Assembly (NCBI GenBank): GCA_033764725.1
Contig: JANRIR010000073.1
Coordinates: forward strand, 33,994-97,993
Direction of reading: 5' to 3'
Source of the DNA: RI-43 sp033764725
GTDB lineage: Bacteria; Pseudomonadota; Alphaproteobacteria; Caulobacterales; Aquidulcibacteraceae
Length of the DNA: 64,000 bases
The notes beneath the pieces are model-generated. The model saw only the letters and a list, made by a program, of their open reading frames with translations. It searched no databases and had not been told where the DNA came from. Of the stretch, positions 54,221 through 62,978 are shown one piece after another (position 1 is the first letter of the stretch; the number at the start of each line of letters is the position of its first letter). Both the position numbers and the translations under genes were made by a program.

Positions 54221-55474
54221 GTGTCGCGCGCCGTCTCCGAGCGCGAGGCCGCCGCAGCGATCGCGCGCAGCGGCGGACTTGTCGCGCTGCCGGGCGCCGC
54301 CGGCGAAGCGCGCGCCTTCATCGACGTCTGGCGCGCCGAACCCGATCTCGCCGCCGGCTTGACGTTTCGCGGCCTGTTCGTGCCCGGCCTGAATGCGACC
54401 GATTACGCCGCCCTGCACGACAGCGCGCGCCTGCAGACGATCTTCGCCACCGCCGAGACGCGCGCTTCGTTTCATGCGGGCAAAGTCGATCTCTTTCCGC
54501 TTGCCTACACCCGCGCATATGCCTGGCTGCACGATGCGCCGAAGGATGCCGCGATCCTGAATGTGACGCCGGGCCCCGGCGATGCATTTTCCGCGAGCCT
54601 CAACGCCGATGCGGCGCCGGCGCTGCTTCATCAGGCGAAGCTGCGCATCGCGCTTGTGAATACGCAGGCGCCGCGCATCGACGATCCCGCCCGCACGCCG
54701 CATTTTCCGCGCGAGGCGTTCGATCTCGTGGTCGAGACCGACGCGCCGCTCCTCACCGCGCCGCCCGAGACGCCGTCGCTGCAAACCGATGCGGTCGCCG
54801 CCGCTGCGGCGGCACTGATCGCGGACGGCGACGCGCTGCAATTCGGCATCGGCAAGCTGCCCGCCGCGATCCTTTCTCGATTGCGCAACCATAAGAACTT
54901 GCGCATCCATTCGGGCATGTATGTCGACGGCGTTCTCGATCTGCTCCACGGCGGTGCGCTCGATCCCGATGCGCCGATGCTGGGCGGAACCGCGATCGGA
55001 ACCGCAGCGCTGCACGCCCGCATCGCAGCCGAGCCGCGCGCACGGCTGGCGCCCGTGCCGCACACGCACGGGCTTGCCGCGCTCAGCGCGGTTCGCCGTC
55101 TCACCGCGATCAACGGCGCCTTGCAGGTCGATCTGTTCGGCCAGGTCAATTCCGAATGGATCGGGCGGCGGCGCGTCTCGGGCCTCGGCGGCCTGCCGGA
55201 TTTCCTGCGCGGGGCGGCGGCTGCGCCCGGCGGGCGCGCGATCATCGCCCTGCCGGCGGAGCAGAAGGGGCAAAGCCGCATCGTCGCGCGGCTCGATGCG
55301 CCGTGCGTGACCGCGCCGGCGAGCGACGCGCAGATTGTCGTCACCGAACATGGCGCCGCCGACCTGCGCGGATTGACCGTAGATGCGCGCGCCGCGGCGC
55401 TGATCGCGATCGCGGCGCCGGCGCATCGGGCCGATCTTGAAGCCGCCTGGGCCGCGATGCGGCGGGAGTTTTGA
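54221..55474 (+). CDS. Acetyl-CoA hydrolase/transferase family protein
   Basis: 417 residues from a GTG at 54221, 4 bases after the previous stop. Class I CoA-transferase fold of the Cat1/4-hydroxybutyrate-CoA transferase type: IADGDALQFGIGKLPAAIL, RIHSGMYVDGVLDL, the catalytic Glu in LFGQVNSEWIG, GLGGLPDFLRGA, and TEHGAADLRGLTV near the C-terminus. Probably moves CoA between acetate-like and another acid, or hydrolyses acyl-CoA. Confidence 0.85.
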   Translation: MSRAVSEREAAAAIARSGGLVALPGAAGEARAFIDVWRAEPDLAAGLTFRGLFVPGLNATDYAALHDSARLQTIFATAETRASFHAGKVDLFPLAYTRAYAWLHDAPKDAAILNVTPGPGDAFSASLNADAAPALLHQAKLRIALVNTQAPRIDDPARTPHFPREAFDLVVETDAPLLTAPPETPSLQTDAVAAAAAALIADGDALQFGIGKLPAAILSRLRNHKNLRIHSGMYVDGVLDLLHGGALDPDAPMLGGTAIGTAALHARIAAEPRARLAPVPHTHGLAALSAVRRLTAINGALQVDLFGQVNSEWIGRRRVSGLGGLPDFLRGAAAAPGGRAIIALPAEQKGQSRIVARLDAPCVTAPASDAQIVVTEHGAADLRGLTVDARAAALIAIAAPAHRADLEAAWAAMRREF

Positions 55475-55476
55475 TC

Positions 55477-56694
55477 TTGGCGAAACAATCCCTTCATGGC
55501 GTGCGCGTGCTCGATCTGTCGCGCGTTTTGGCCGGCCCCTGGGCGACGCAGATCCTCGGCGATCTCGGCGCGGATGTGATCAAGATCGAAAAGCCCGGCG
55601 CCGGCGACGACACGCGCGGCTGGGGCCCGCCCTTCATCGATACGCGGGATGGCGCGGATGCGGCTTATTTCCTTGCCGCCAACCGCAACAAGAAATCCGT
55701 CACGCTCGATTTCACCAAGCCCGCCGGCGCCGATGTTCTGCGCCGCCTCATCCCGCGCTGCCACATCCTCGTTGAGAATTTCAAAACCGGCGCCTTGCGC
55801 AAATACGGCCTCGACTATGAGCGCGTGCGCGCGCTCAATCCCGCGCTGGTCTATTGCTCGGTCACCGGCTTCGGCCAGACGGGGCCTTATGCGCAGCGCG
55901 CGGGCTATGATTATCTCATCCAGGCGATGGGCGGGCTGATGAGCATCACCGGCCAGCCCGACGGCGCGCCCGGCGCGGAGCCGATGAAGGTCGGCGTTGC
56001 GGTCGCCGATCTGTTCACGGGCATGTACGCCGTCACCGCCATCCTCGCGGCGCTGCGCCACGCCGAAGCCACCGGCGAAGGCCAGCACATCGACGTATCC
56101 CTCCTCGATTGCCAGACCGCGATGCTCGCCAACCAGGCGATGAATTATCTCGTTTCCGGCGTTGCGCCCACGCGCATGGGCAATGCGCATCCCAACATCA
56201 CGCCCTATCAGGTGTTTCAGGCCTCCGACGGCTATTTCGTGCTCGCTGTCGGCAACAATGACCAGTTCCGCCGCTTCTGCGCAGCGAGCGGCCTTGACGC
56301 GCTCGCCGAGGATCCCCGCTTTAGCGACAACGCCGCGCGGCTCGCCCATCGGGATGCGCTAATCGCGGCGATCGCGCCGACTTTGGCGGGCAAAACGATC
56401 GATGCGTGGATCGCACTGTTCGAGGACGCCGGCGTGCCATGCGGCCCGATCAACACGATCGACCGCGTGTTCGCCGATCCCCATGTGCAGGCGCGCGGCG
56501 CGGTGCACACGATGACGCGCAGCGACGGCGTCGCAACGCGCCTCGTCGCCAATCCCATCCGCATGAGCGCCACGCCCCCGCAAGCCCTGCACGCGCCCCC
56601 GCCGCTCGGCGCCGACACGGACGCCGTGCTGCGCGACGCGCTCGGCCTCGACGACGCCGCGATCGCCGCGCTGCGCGCGGATGGCGCGGTGTGA
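55477..56694 (+). CDS. CaiB/BaiF family (class III) CoA-transferase
   Basis: About 405 residues. VRVLDLSRVLAGPWATQILGDLGADVIKIE at the start, then YFLAANRNKKSVTLD, the GYDYLIQAMGGLMSITG box and DVSLLDCQTAMLANQA are classic for class III CoA-transferases; the catalytic Asp lies in VADLFTGMYA. The TTG at 55477 has GGGAG 8 bases upstream; a TTG at 55471 overlapping the previous stop is the alternative. Third gene of the acyl-CoA operon. Confidence 0.88.
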   Translation: MAKQSLHGVRVLDLSRVLAGPWATQILGDLGADVIKIEKPGAGDDTRGWGPPFIDTRDGADAAYFLAANRNKKSVTLDFTKPAGADVLRRLIPRCHILVENFKTGALRKYGLDYERVRALNPALVYCSVTGFGQTGPYAQRAGYDYLIQAMGGLMSITGQPDGAPGAEPMKVGVAVADLFTGMYAVTAILAALRHAEATGEGQHIDVSLLDCQTAMLANQAMNYLVSGVAPTRMGNAHPNITPYQVFQASDGYFVLAVGNNDQFRRFCAASGLDALAEDPRFSDNAARLAHRDALIAAIAPTLAGKTIDAWIALFEDAGVPCGPINTIDRVFADPHVQARGAVHTMTRSDGVATRLVANPIRMSATPPQALHAPPPLGADTDAVLRDALGLDDAAIAALRADGAV

Positions 56695-56829
56695 AGGCGG
56701 AGGCGGGCAGAGACTAGGACGCGCACAGGTCGCGCGATCCGAGGCGCCGATGCGAAAAAAAACCGCCGAACGCGCCAAGATTCTTTGATATTGCCGCGCT
56801 ATCTTTTCTGCAGGTGCATGGAGCCGGCG

Positions 56830-57819
56830 ATGGCGGATGTGTTTCTGTCCTACAAGCGAGAAAACAAAGAAACCGTGCAGGCGGTCGTCGTCGCGCTGCG
56901 CGGTGCAGGCCTTTCCGTGTGGTGGGACCAGGACATTCCGCCCGACGCCCCGTGGGAAGCGTCGATCGAACGCGAATTGCAGCAGGCGAAAGTCGTGATC
57001 GTCGCATGGTCGCAAGCCGCCGTCGCGAGCGAGAACGTCAAAGCGGAGGCGCGTCGGGCGCGCGCGCAAGGCAAGCTCGTGCAGATTTTCGTGGAGCCTT
57101 GCGAGCCGCCGCTGTTTTTCGGAGAGCGCCAAGGCGTCGACTTGACGAACTGGTCCGGCGACGCGGCGGACCCGCGGTTCGCTGCGGTGTTGGCTGCAGC
57201 CAGAGCGCTGCGCGACGGGACGTCGCCGCCGCAGGGCGTCGGCTATGCGCAGCCGAAGCGCGGGCTTGACGCGCGCGCGGCGATCCTTGCGGCGGTCGTG
57301 GTTTTGGGGCTTGGCGGCGCAGCGGCGTATTTTGGTTTCAGCGGCGTTGCGCCGACGCCTGAAAGCGCCACATCCGATCCAGTGGTCCCGACCATGGCGA
57401 CGCAAACGCCAACAGCGCCGACCCCGTCGCCCCAAGCGGCTGCGCCCCCCGCCGTCGCCATCGGCGTGCGCCACGATCTCGAAATCCAGTCCGGCTATGC
57501 TGTGGATTTCGAAAGCGGAACGGCTTCGGCGTCGCTGACCGACGCCAGCGATTTCGTCGTGTCGGGCGCTGCGGGCGGCTTCACCATTGCGTCTGTCGCG
57601 CCGCCGGCCGCCGTGGGCCTCGCCAGCAACGGCGCGCCGACGCCGGCCTCGTGCGCGATCGAGCCCGCAAGCCCCACCATGACCTGGTCGATCCCGATGC
57701 CGAACGACGTCGGCGAGTATCAATGCTTCACCACGCGCGAAGGCCGCAGCGGCGCGCTGCTGCTGCGTCCGGGCTCAGGCGCCACCACGGTCAAAATCGA
57801 TTTTGAGCTCTGGCCCTAG
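56830..57819 (+). CDS. TIR-domain membrane protein
   Basis: 329 residues. The N-terminal TIR domain (about 1-135) opens ADVFLSYKRENKETVQAVV and contains GLSVWWDQDIPPDAPWEASIERELQQAK, VVIVAWSQAAVAS and a C-terminal AADPRF. A linker, one transmembrane helix (AILAAVVVLGLGGAAAYFG, about 157-175), a Pro/Thr-rich spacer and a C-terminal periplasmic domain of about 110 residues with two Cys follow. GGAG lies 6 bases before ATG 56830. No defence genes adjoin it; signalling or NAD-consuming activity is undetermined. Confidence 0.82.
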   Translation: MADVFLSYKRENKETVQAVVVALRGAGLSVWWDQDIPPDAPWEASIERELQQAKVVIVAWSQAAVASENVKAEARRARAQGKLVQIFVEPCEPPLFFGERQGVDLTNWSGDAADPRFAAVLAAARALRDGTSPPQGVGYAQPKRGLDARAAILAAVVVLGLGGAAAYFGFSGVAPTPESATSDPVVPTMATQTPTAPTPSPQAAAPPAVAIGVRHDLEIQSGYAVDFESGTASASLTDASDFVVSGAAGGFTIASVAPPAAVGLASNGAPTPASCAIEPASPTMTWSIPMPNDVGEYQCFTTREGRSGALLLRPGSGATTVKIDFELWP

Positions 57820-57844
57820 GCGCGCCGCGACCGAAACACGCGGA

Positions 57845-57867
57845 GGTTCGAGGGCGTCCCTCGAACC
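57845..57867 (+). terminator. Hairpin downstream of the TIR gene
   Basis: Perfect 10-base stem GGTTCGAGGG / CCCTCGAACC with loop CGT, 26 bases after the stop. No T-run, so only a candidate terminator. The remaining gap to 58127 holds tRNA-Val and nothing else recognised. Confidence 0.4.
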
Positions 57868-57919
57868 GGAACCCCGCGCGCCGGGTTGGCGGGCGACGGC
57901 GGCGCGCAAACGAAAAACG

Positions 57920-57991
57920 TGGGCGGTGAGGGGATCGAACCCCCGACCCTCTCGGTGTAAACGAGACGCTCTACCGCTGAGCTAACCGCCC
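57920..57991 (-). tRNA. tRNA-Val (TAC)
   Basis: Minus-strand cloverleaf: acceptor GGGCGGT / ACCGCCC with discriminator A; anticodon stem TCTCG/CGAGA with loop TTTACAC giving anticodon TAC; T-arm GGGGGTTCGATCCCC. CCA is not encoded. Confidence 0.95.
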
Positions 57992-58127
57992 GCGCGCGAT
58001 CACCTGCCGCTGCGGCGCGGCTGCGTCAATCGCGCCGGTCGTTCATCGCAAAGCGCCGCGCGGGACGCTTCCATCGGCCCCCTGGGCCGGCTAGGCGTAT
58101 CGACAAACGATATTCCGGAGACTCCCC

Positions 58128-60263
58128 ATGTTGCGCAGGACTTTTCTCATGACGTCCGCCTCGCTCGCCGCCGCCGCCGCCGCCGGCTGCGCCACGACGC
58201 CGCCCGCCCCCGCCGCAGCGGCCGCCGGCGACAACCCCTTCCTCGGCCCCTGGACGACGCCGTTCGGCGCGCCCGACTTCGCCAAGATCCGCCCCGAGCA
58301 CTACAAGCCCGCCTTCGAGGCCGGCATGGCCGAGCAGACCGCCAATGTCGCGCGCATCGTGCGGGCCCGCTCGGCGCCGACCTTTGAGAACACCATCGCG
58401 CCGATGGAGCGCTCGAGCCCGACGCTCGACCGCGTCAGCTTCGTGTTCGGCAATCTCACCAGTTCGATGAACGACGATGCGCTGCAGGCGATCGACCGCG
58501 AGATGGCGCCGATCCTGTCGCGTCACGAATCGAGCGTGCTGACCAACGCCGAACTCTACGCCCGCGTGCGGGCGCTCTATGACGGGCGCAACGCGATGCA
58601 GCTCACCGCCGAGCAGATCCGCCTGATCGAGCGCTACAACACCGTGTTCCGCCGCGCCGGCGCGCATCTCGATGCGGCGCAGCGCGCGCGCATGGCCGAG
58701 ATCGACGCGCGCTTGAGCGAATTGTCCACGCAATTCGGCCAGAACATGCTGGCCGACACCGCCGCCTGGACGATGGAGCTGAGCGAAGCCGATCTCGCGG
58801 GCCTGCCGCCCGCCTTGAAGGAAGCCGCAGCCCAAGCGGGGCGCGACCGCAACAAACCGGGCGTCTATGTCATCACGCTGCAGCGCTCCAGCGTCGAGCC
58901 CTTCCTGCAGTATTCCACGCGCCGCGATCTGCGCGAGCGCGCGTTCCGCGCATGGGCCGCGCGCGGCGCCAACGGCAACGAGTTCGACAACCGCGCCGTG
59001 ATCGCGGAGATGCTGCGTCTGCGCACCGAGCGCGCCAAGCTGCTGGGCTTCGACACCTTCGCCGCCTTCCAGCTCGACGACCGCATGGCCCGCACGCCGG
59101 CCAACGCCTATGATCTCATGATGCGCGTCTGGGCGCCGGCCGTCGCACGCGCGAACGAGGAAAAGGCCGCGATGCAGGCGATGATCGACGCCGAACGCGG
59201 CGGCTTCCAGCTGCAGGGCTGGGATTGGCGCTTCTATGCGGAGAAAGTGCGCGTCGCGCGCTACAATCTCTCCGACGCCGAAGTGCAGCCCTATCTCGAT
59301 TTCGACCGCATCCTGGAAGGCTCCTTCTATGTCGCCAACCGGCTGTTCGGGCTGACCTTCACGCCGCGCACCGACATCCCGAAATACATCGACGACATCC
59401 GCACCTTCGACGTGAAGGACTCAAGCGGCGCCATTATCGGCCTTTATCTCGCCGATCCCTACGCCCGCCCGATCAAGGCCAGCGGCGCCTGGATGAATTC
59501 CTTCCGCGTGCAATCGAACATGGGCGGCGAGCGCGTGCTGCCGATCGTGGTCAATTGCTGGAACTACAACAAGCCGCAGGCCGGCCAGCCGACACTGCTC
59601 ACCTGGGACGACGCCGAAACCGTGCTGCACGAATTCGGCCATTGCCTGCACGGCCTGATGTCGAACGTCACCTATCCCAGCCTCGCCGGCACGGCGGTGG
59701 CGCGCGATTATGTCGAGTTCCCGAGCCAGGTTTTGGAGCATTGGGTCGGCACGGAGGATTTCCTCAGTCGCTTTGCGCGCCACCACGAAACCGGCGCGCC
59801 GATGCCGGCGGAGCTCATCGCCAAGGTGCGCGCGGCCAAGACCTTCAATCAAGGTTTCGCGACCGTGGAATATTTGCTGTCCGCGATCGTGGATATGGAC
59901 CTGCATGCGCAGGCCGAAATTCCGGCCGATTTCGACGTCGTCGCGTTCGAAGCCGCCTCGCGCGCGCGCCTCAACGCGCCGCCGGAAATCCTGCTGCGCC
60001 ATCGTCCAACGCATTTCAGCCACATCTTCGCGGGCGGCTATGCGGCGGGCTATTACGGCTATCTGTGGGCCGAGGTGCTCGAGGCCGACGCCTGGCGCGC
60101 CTTCGAGGAGACCGGCGACATCTACAACCCGGCCGTGGCGCAGCGCTTTAAGGATTACATCTTCGCGGCCGGCAATCTGCGCGCGCCGGAGGAGGCGTAC
60201 GCGCTCTTCCGCGGCCGCCAGGCCACGGTGGCGCCGCTCTTGGCGCAGCGCGGTTTCAACTGA
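58128..60263 (+). CDS. M3-family metallopeptidase (Dcp-like), exported lipoprotein
   Basis: 711 residues. Leader MLRRTFLMTSASLAAAAAAGC has a twin-Arg-like start and a lipobox (Cys21). The M3 zinc motif HEFGHCLHGLMS lies near residue 503, with the downstream Glu in YVEFPSQVLEHW. Length and the early GAPDFAKIRPEHYKPAFEAGM match oligopeptidase A/peptidyl-dipeptidase Dcp. Cleaves peptides, probably in the periplasm. GGAG lies 8 bases before the ATG. Monocistronic, convergent with scoB. Confidence 0.93.
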   Translation: MLRRTFLMTSASLAAAAAAGCATTPPAPAAAAAGDNPFLGPWTTPFGAPDFAKIRPEHYKPAFEAGMAEQTANVARIVRARSAPTFENTIAPMERSSPTLDRVSFVFGNLTSSMNDDALQAIDREMAPILSRHESSVLTNAELYARVRALYDGRNAMQLTAEQIRLIERYNTVFRRAGAHLDAAQRARMAEIDARLSELSTQFGQNMLADTAAWTMELSEADLAGLPPALKEAAAQAGRDRNKPGVYVITLQRSSVEPFLQYSTRRDLRERAFRAWAARGANGNEFDNRAVIAEMLRLRTERAKLLGFDTFAAFQLDDRMARTPANAYDLMMRVWAPAVARANEEKAAMQAMIDAERGGFQLQGWDWRFYAEKVRVARYNLSDAEVQPYLDFDRILEGSFYVANRLFGLTFTPRTDIPKYIDDIRTFDVKDSSGAIIGLYLADPYARPIKASGAWMNSFRVQSNMGGERVLPIVVNCWNYNKPQAGQPTLLTWDDAETVLHEFGHCLHGLMSNVTYPSLAGTAVARDYVEFPSQVLEHWVGTEDFLSRFARHHETGAPMPAELIAKVRAAKTFNQGFATVEYLLSAIVDMDLHAQAEIPADFDVVAFEAASRARLNAPPEILLRHRPTHFSHIFAGGYAAGYYGYLWAEVLEADAWRAFEETGDIYNPAVAQRFKDYIFAAGNLRAPEEAYALFRGRQATVAPLLAQRGFN

Positions 60264-60287
60264 GCCGCGACGTCCGCCTAGTGCATC

Positions 60288-60376
60288 GCCCCGGACGACC
60301 GAAGGTCGATCCGGGGCCCATGTTTGCGGCATCTTGAAAACATGGGCCCCGGATCGCGCTTGCAGCGCCTCCGGGG
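60288..60376. repeat. Clover-like palindromic intergenic element
   Basis: Long inverted repeat: an inner stem ATCCGGGGCCCATGTTT / AAACATGGGCCCCGGAT, two side hairpins (CGACCGAAGGTCG and GCGCTTGCAGCGC) and outer arms CCCCGGA / TCCGGGG. It fills the gap between convergent genes. Similar CCGGGGCCCATG palindromes are dispersed in alphaproteobacterial genomes (recollection, not checked). May serve as bidirectional terminator. Confidence 0.75.
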
Positions 60377-60402
60377 TGAGGCGCCTAAGGCGACGCCCGC
60401 GC

Positions 60403-61041
60403 CTAAGCGACGAACGCCGCCTCGGTCTTGGCGCGCACCTCGTCGAGCAACACGCCGTCGGCCAATTCGAGGAGCCGCATTGGGCCGTCGCCCGTCTTGT
60501 CGATGGCGAACACGGCGAGATCGGAGATCACCAGATCCACGACGCGCACGCCGGTCAGCGGCAGCGCGCACTGCTTCAACAGTTTCGGCGCGCCGTCCTT
60601 GCTGGTGTGCTCCATCACGACGACGACACGCTTGACGCCGGCGACGAGATCCATCGCCCCGCCCATGCCCTTGACCATCTTGCCCGGCACCATCCAGTTC
60701 GCGAGATCGCCGCGCTCGGACACTTCCATCGCGCCGAGGATGGAGAGGTCGATATGGCCGCCGCGGATCATGGCGAAACTGTCGGCTGACGAGAAATAAG
60801 AGGATTTCGGCAGCGCCGTGATCGTCTGCTTGCCGGCATTGATGAGATCGGCGTCGATCTCGTCCTCGAACGGAAACGGCCCCATGCCGAGCATGCCGTT
60901 CTCGCTTTGCAGCGTCACTTCCATGCCTGCGGGAATGTAGTTCGCGACAAGCGTCGGGATGCCGATGCCGAGGTTCACATAGAAGCCGTCACGCAATTCC
61001 TGCGCTGCACGCTGGGCGAGCTGATCACGAGTCCAAGGCAT
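60403..61041 (-). CDS. scoB: 3-oxoacid CoA-transferase subunit B
   Basis: 212 residues. Beta subunit of succinyl-CoA:3-ketoacid CoA-transferase. The catalytic Glu is in QSENGMLGMGPFP; other marks are GFYVNLGIGIPTLVANYIP and GGHIDLSILGAMEVS. ATG at 61041 overlaps the previous stop (TGATG). Partner of scoA at 62208-62915, but separated from it by three non-sco genes. Confidence 0.94.
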   Translation of the reverse strand: MPWTRDQLAQRAAQELRDGFYVNLGIGIPTLVANYIPAGMEVTLQSENGMLGMGPFPFEDEIDADLINAGKQTITALPKSSYFSSADSFAMIRGGHIDLSILGAMEVSERGDLANWMVPGKMVKGMGGAMDLVAGVKRVVVVMEHTSKDGAPKLLKQCALPLTGVRVVDLVISDLAVFAIDKTGDGPMRLLELADGVLLDEVRAKTEAAFVA

Positions 61042-61220
61042 CAACGCGGCTCAATTTTGGAGGGACCGCGGGCGGCGGCGCGCAACGCCTCGGCCTCGCG
61101 GCGCAGCCGTTCAAGCGCTGCAAGCTTCTCCGCAGCGTCGCCTTGAGCGCGGACACCGCGCAGGCGCTCCTTGGCTTGAAACAGCGCGGACAGATCTGAA
61201 TGTTCGATGACATCGGTCAT
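61041..61220 (-). CDS. Small charged helical protein (59 aa)
   Basis: Starts MTDVIEHSDLSALFQAKERL at 61220 with AGGA 8 bases upstream. It is almost entirely a charged, coiled-coil-prone helix (AEKLAALERLRREAEALRAAAR). The stop overlaps the scoB ATG. No family recognised. Sits 11 bases after a nucleotidyltransferase gene and could be its partner. Confidence 0.6.
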   Translation of the reverse strand: MTDVIEHSDLSALFQAKERLRGVRAQGDAAEKLAALERLRREAEALRAAARGPSKIEPR

Positions 61221-61231
61221 GGGCTTCGTCC

Positions 61232-61783
61232 TCAACGCAGCGGATCTATCCTACCGGATTTCATGCAGAAAGTCGCCCATGCCGCGCGCAGATCAAAGCG
61301 GTCAATGACTGCCCTCAAGGCCTGGAGATCGACTTTCTGCTGATCAAGAAACGTATCCACGCGGGCCAAATCTTTCAGCCGGCCGACGCTGATCGCCTTG
61401 GCGACAAGATGTTCGGCCCGCAGCACACGCGCCGTGACGCTGGGCGCGGCGGCGATTTCAACGTCGATGGCGTCGCGCAACGCCTCTTCATCCAAGGTCG
61501 AAGCCACGGGGATGAATTGCAGCGGCCACCCCTCCACCACGATGCTCGGCCCCAGCCGTTCGCGATAGCCCATGTCCGCCAGCGCCGCCTCGATCGGCGA
61601 CAACAGCACAAGTCCGGACGGGCGACCGTCGAAGGCGTCGATAGAGACGAGAATGTCCAAGTCCTCCGTCAGAAACGGCTCAATATAGATCAGCGCAGCG
61701 ACGGCCCCCGTAATGGCGTAGCTCCGCACGACGCCGTGGTCTGCGAGCGTCGCGACAACAGCGATGGCGCGGCCGATGCTCAT
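61232..61783 (-). CDS. Nucleotidyltransferase-fold protein (AbiEii/DUF6036-like)
   Basis: 183 residues. A minimal nucleotidyltransferase core: ITGAVAALIYIEPFLTEDLDILV, with the D-x-D pair (Asp40/Asp42) after the helix. Then a strand VVEGWPLQFIPV and the segment VRAEHLVAKAISVGRLKDLARV common in AbiEii-type and related enzymes. The stop precedes the 59-aa gene and the ATG overlaps the SnoaL-like stop. Could be a toxin-type transferase or a housekeeping orphan. Confidence 0.7.
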   Translation of the reverse strand: MSIGRAIAVVATLADHGVVRSYAITGAVAALIYIEPFLTEDLDILVSIDAFDGRPSGLVLLSPIEAALADMGYRERLGPSIVVEGWPLQFIPVASTLDEEALRDAIDVEIAAAPSVTARVLRAEHLVAKAISVGRLKDLARVDTFLDQQKVDLQALRAVIDRFDLRAAWATFCMKSGRIDPLR

Positions 61784-62208
61784 CGCACTCCCGGCTGAGC
61801 GTTGTCCATCGGCGCAAAGACCGGCGCGGGATCGGCATAGACGCGCACGCTCGTGACGAAGCCGTCGGCGTTGCGCTGCGTCACCGCGACGGCGCGCACG
61901 CTGACGCGCCTGCCGTCGTGGCGCACATAATGGTTAAGCGCCTCGAGCATGTGGCAGCGTTCATCGCCCAGCAGCGTCAGCAGATCGTGCTCCATCGCAG
62001 CAAAGCTTTTCCAATACGGCCCGAGCATGCCCAGGATCGCCGCCTTGCCGGCGATCGGGCCGTCATTGTTCATGTACATCTCGCAGCCATCGTCGAGAAA
62101 CTCGGCGTAGGCGCCGAGATCGCCGTCATCGATAGATTGCAGATAGCGCAAATACCAGGCGAAGGCTTCGGCCGGCAGATCGTTGCGGGCGAGGTTGTCG
62201 GTGCGCAT
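61780..62208 (-). CDS. SnoaL-like / NTF2-fold protein
   Basis: 142 residues with the NTF2-like pattern: AWYLRYLQSIDDGDLGAYAEFL, DDGCEMYMNNDGPIAGKAAIL, then MLEALNHYVRHDGRRVSVRAVAV and VRVYADPAPVF. Family members include ring-hydroxylating dioxygenase small subunits and ketosteroid isomerase-like enzymes; no substrate can be given. ATG at 62208 overlaps the scoA stop (TGATG). Confidence 0.8.
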   Translation of the reverse strand: MRTDNLARNDLPAEAFAWYLRYLQSIDDGDLGAYAEFLDDGCEMYMNNDGPIAGKAAILGMLGPYWKSFAAMEHDLLTLLGDERCHMLEALNHYVRHDGRRVSVRAVAVTQRNADGFVTSVRVYADPAPVFAPMDNAQPGVR

Positions 62209-62915
62209 CACGCCGCCTCCCGCTTGCGCACCGTGCGTTGCTCGATGCGCTTTTCGAACGTCCCCTGCACGATACGATCGATATAGATGCCCGGCGTGTG
62301 GATGACGTCGGGATCGAGCGAACCTGCCGGCACGATCTCCTCCACCTCCGCCACGCAGACCTTTCCCGCCGTCGCCATCATCGGATTGAAGTTTCGCGCG
62401 GTCTTTCGGTAGATCAGATTGCCTTCCGCGTCGCCCTTCCAGGCCTTCACGATCGACAGATCGGCCTTGAGCCCGGTTTCGAGCACATAGGTCTCGCCGC
62501 CGAACTCCTTCAATTCCTTGCCTTCGGCGACTTTCGTGCCCACGCCCGTTTTGGTGTAGAAGCCGGCGACGCCGGCGCCGCCGGCGCGGATGCGCTCGGC
62601 CAGCGTGCCTTGCGGATTGAATTCCAGCTGCAATTCGCCCGACAGATACTGCCGCTCGAATTCCTTGTTCTCGCCGACATAGGAACTGATCATCTTCGCG
62701 ATCTGGCGCGTCTGCAGCAACAGCCCCAGCCCCCAATCGTCGACCCCGGCATTGTTCGAAATGACCGTAATCCCCCTCACGCCGCTGTCGCGCAGCGCGA
62801 TGATCAGGTTTTCGGGAATGCCGCACAAGCCGAAGCCGCCGCTCATCACGGTCATGCCGTCGAAGGTGAGGCCGTCGAGCGCTGCCCGCGCGTCTGCAAA
62901 AACTTTCTGAGCCAT
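62208..62915 (-). CDS. scoA: 3-oxoacid CoA-transferase subunit A
   Basis: 235 residues. Alpha subunit with TVMSGGFGLCGIPENLIIAL, VISNNAGVDDWGLGLLL, MISSYVGENKEFERQYL, EFNPQGTLAERIRAGGAGV and FYTKTGVGTKVAEGKE, all standard. ATG at 62915 (MAQKVFADARAAL); an upstream extension to 62981 overlaps a hairpin and is not needed. First gene of the five-gene sco cluster. Confidence 0.94.
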   Translation of the reverse strand: MAQKVFADARAALDGLTFDGMTVMSGGFGLCGIPENLIIALRDSGVRGITVISNNAGVDDWGLGLLLQTRQIAKMISSYVGENKEFERQYLSGELQLEFNPQGTLAERIRAGGAGVAGFYTKTGVGTKVAEGKELKEFGGETYVLETGLKADLSIVKAWKGDAEGNLIYRKTARNFNPMMATAGKVCVAEVEEIVPAGSLDPDVIHTPGIYIDRIVQGTFEKRIEQRTVRKREAA

Positions 62916-62949
62916 GACGCTTTGTGGCGCAGCGGCGCTGAAAAGCAAA

Positions 62950-62978
62950 GCGCCGGCCGCTGAGCCTGCGGCCGGCGC
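62950..62978. terminator. GC-rich hairpin between Nudix and sco genes
   Basis: Perfect 11-base stem GCGCCGGCCGC / GCGGCCGGCGC with a 7-base loop, between the Nudix gene and scoA on the same strand. No T-run. Possibly separates the two transcripts. The rest of 62979-63124 shows nothing recognised. Confidence 0.45.

Noticed and set aside
56830..57819. TIR gene as part of a defence island
   Set aside because: Neighbours are acyl-CoA enzymes, a tRNA and a peptidase; no nuclease, STING, Argonaute or restriction genes are visible within the window.
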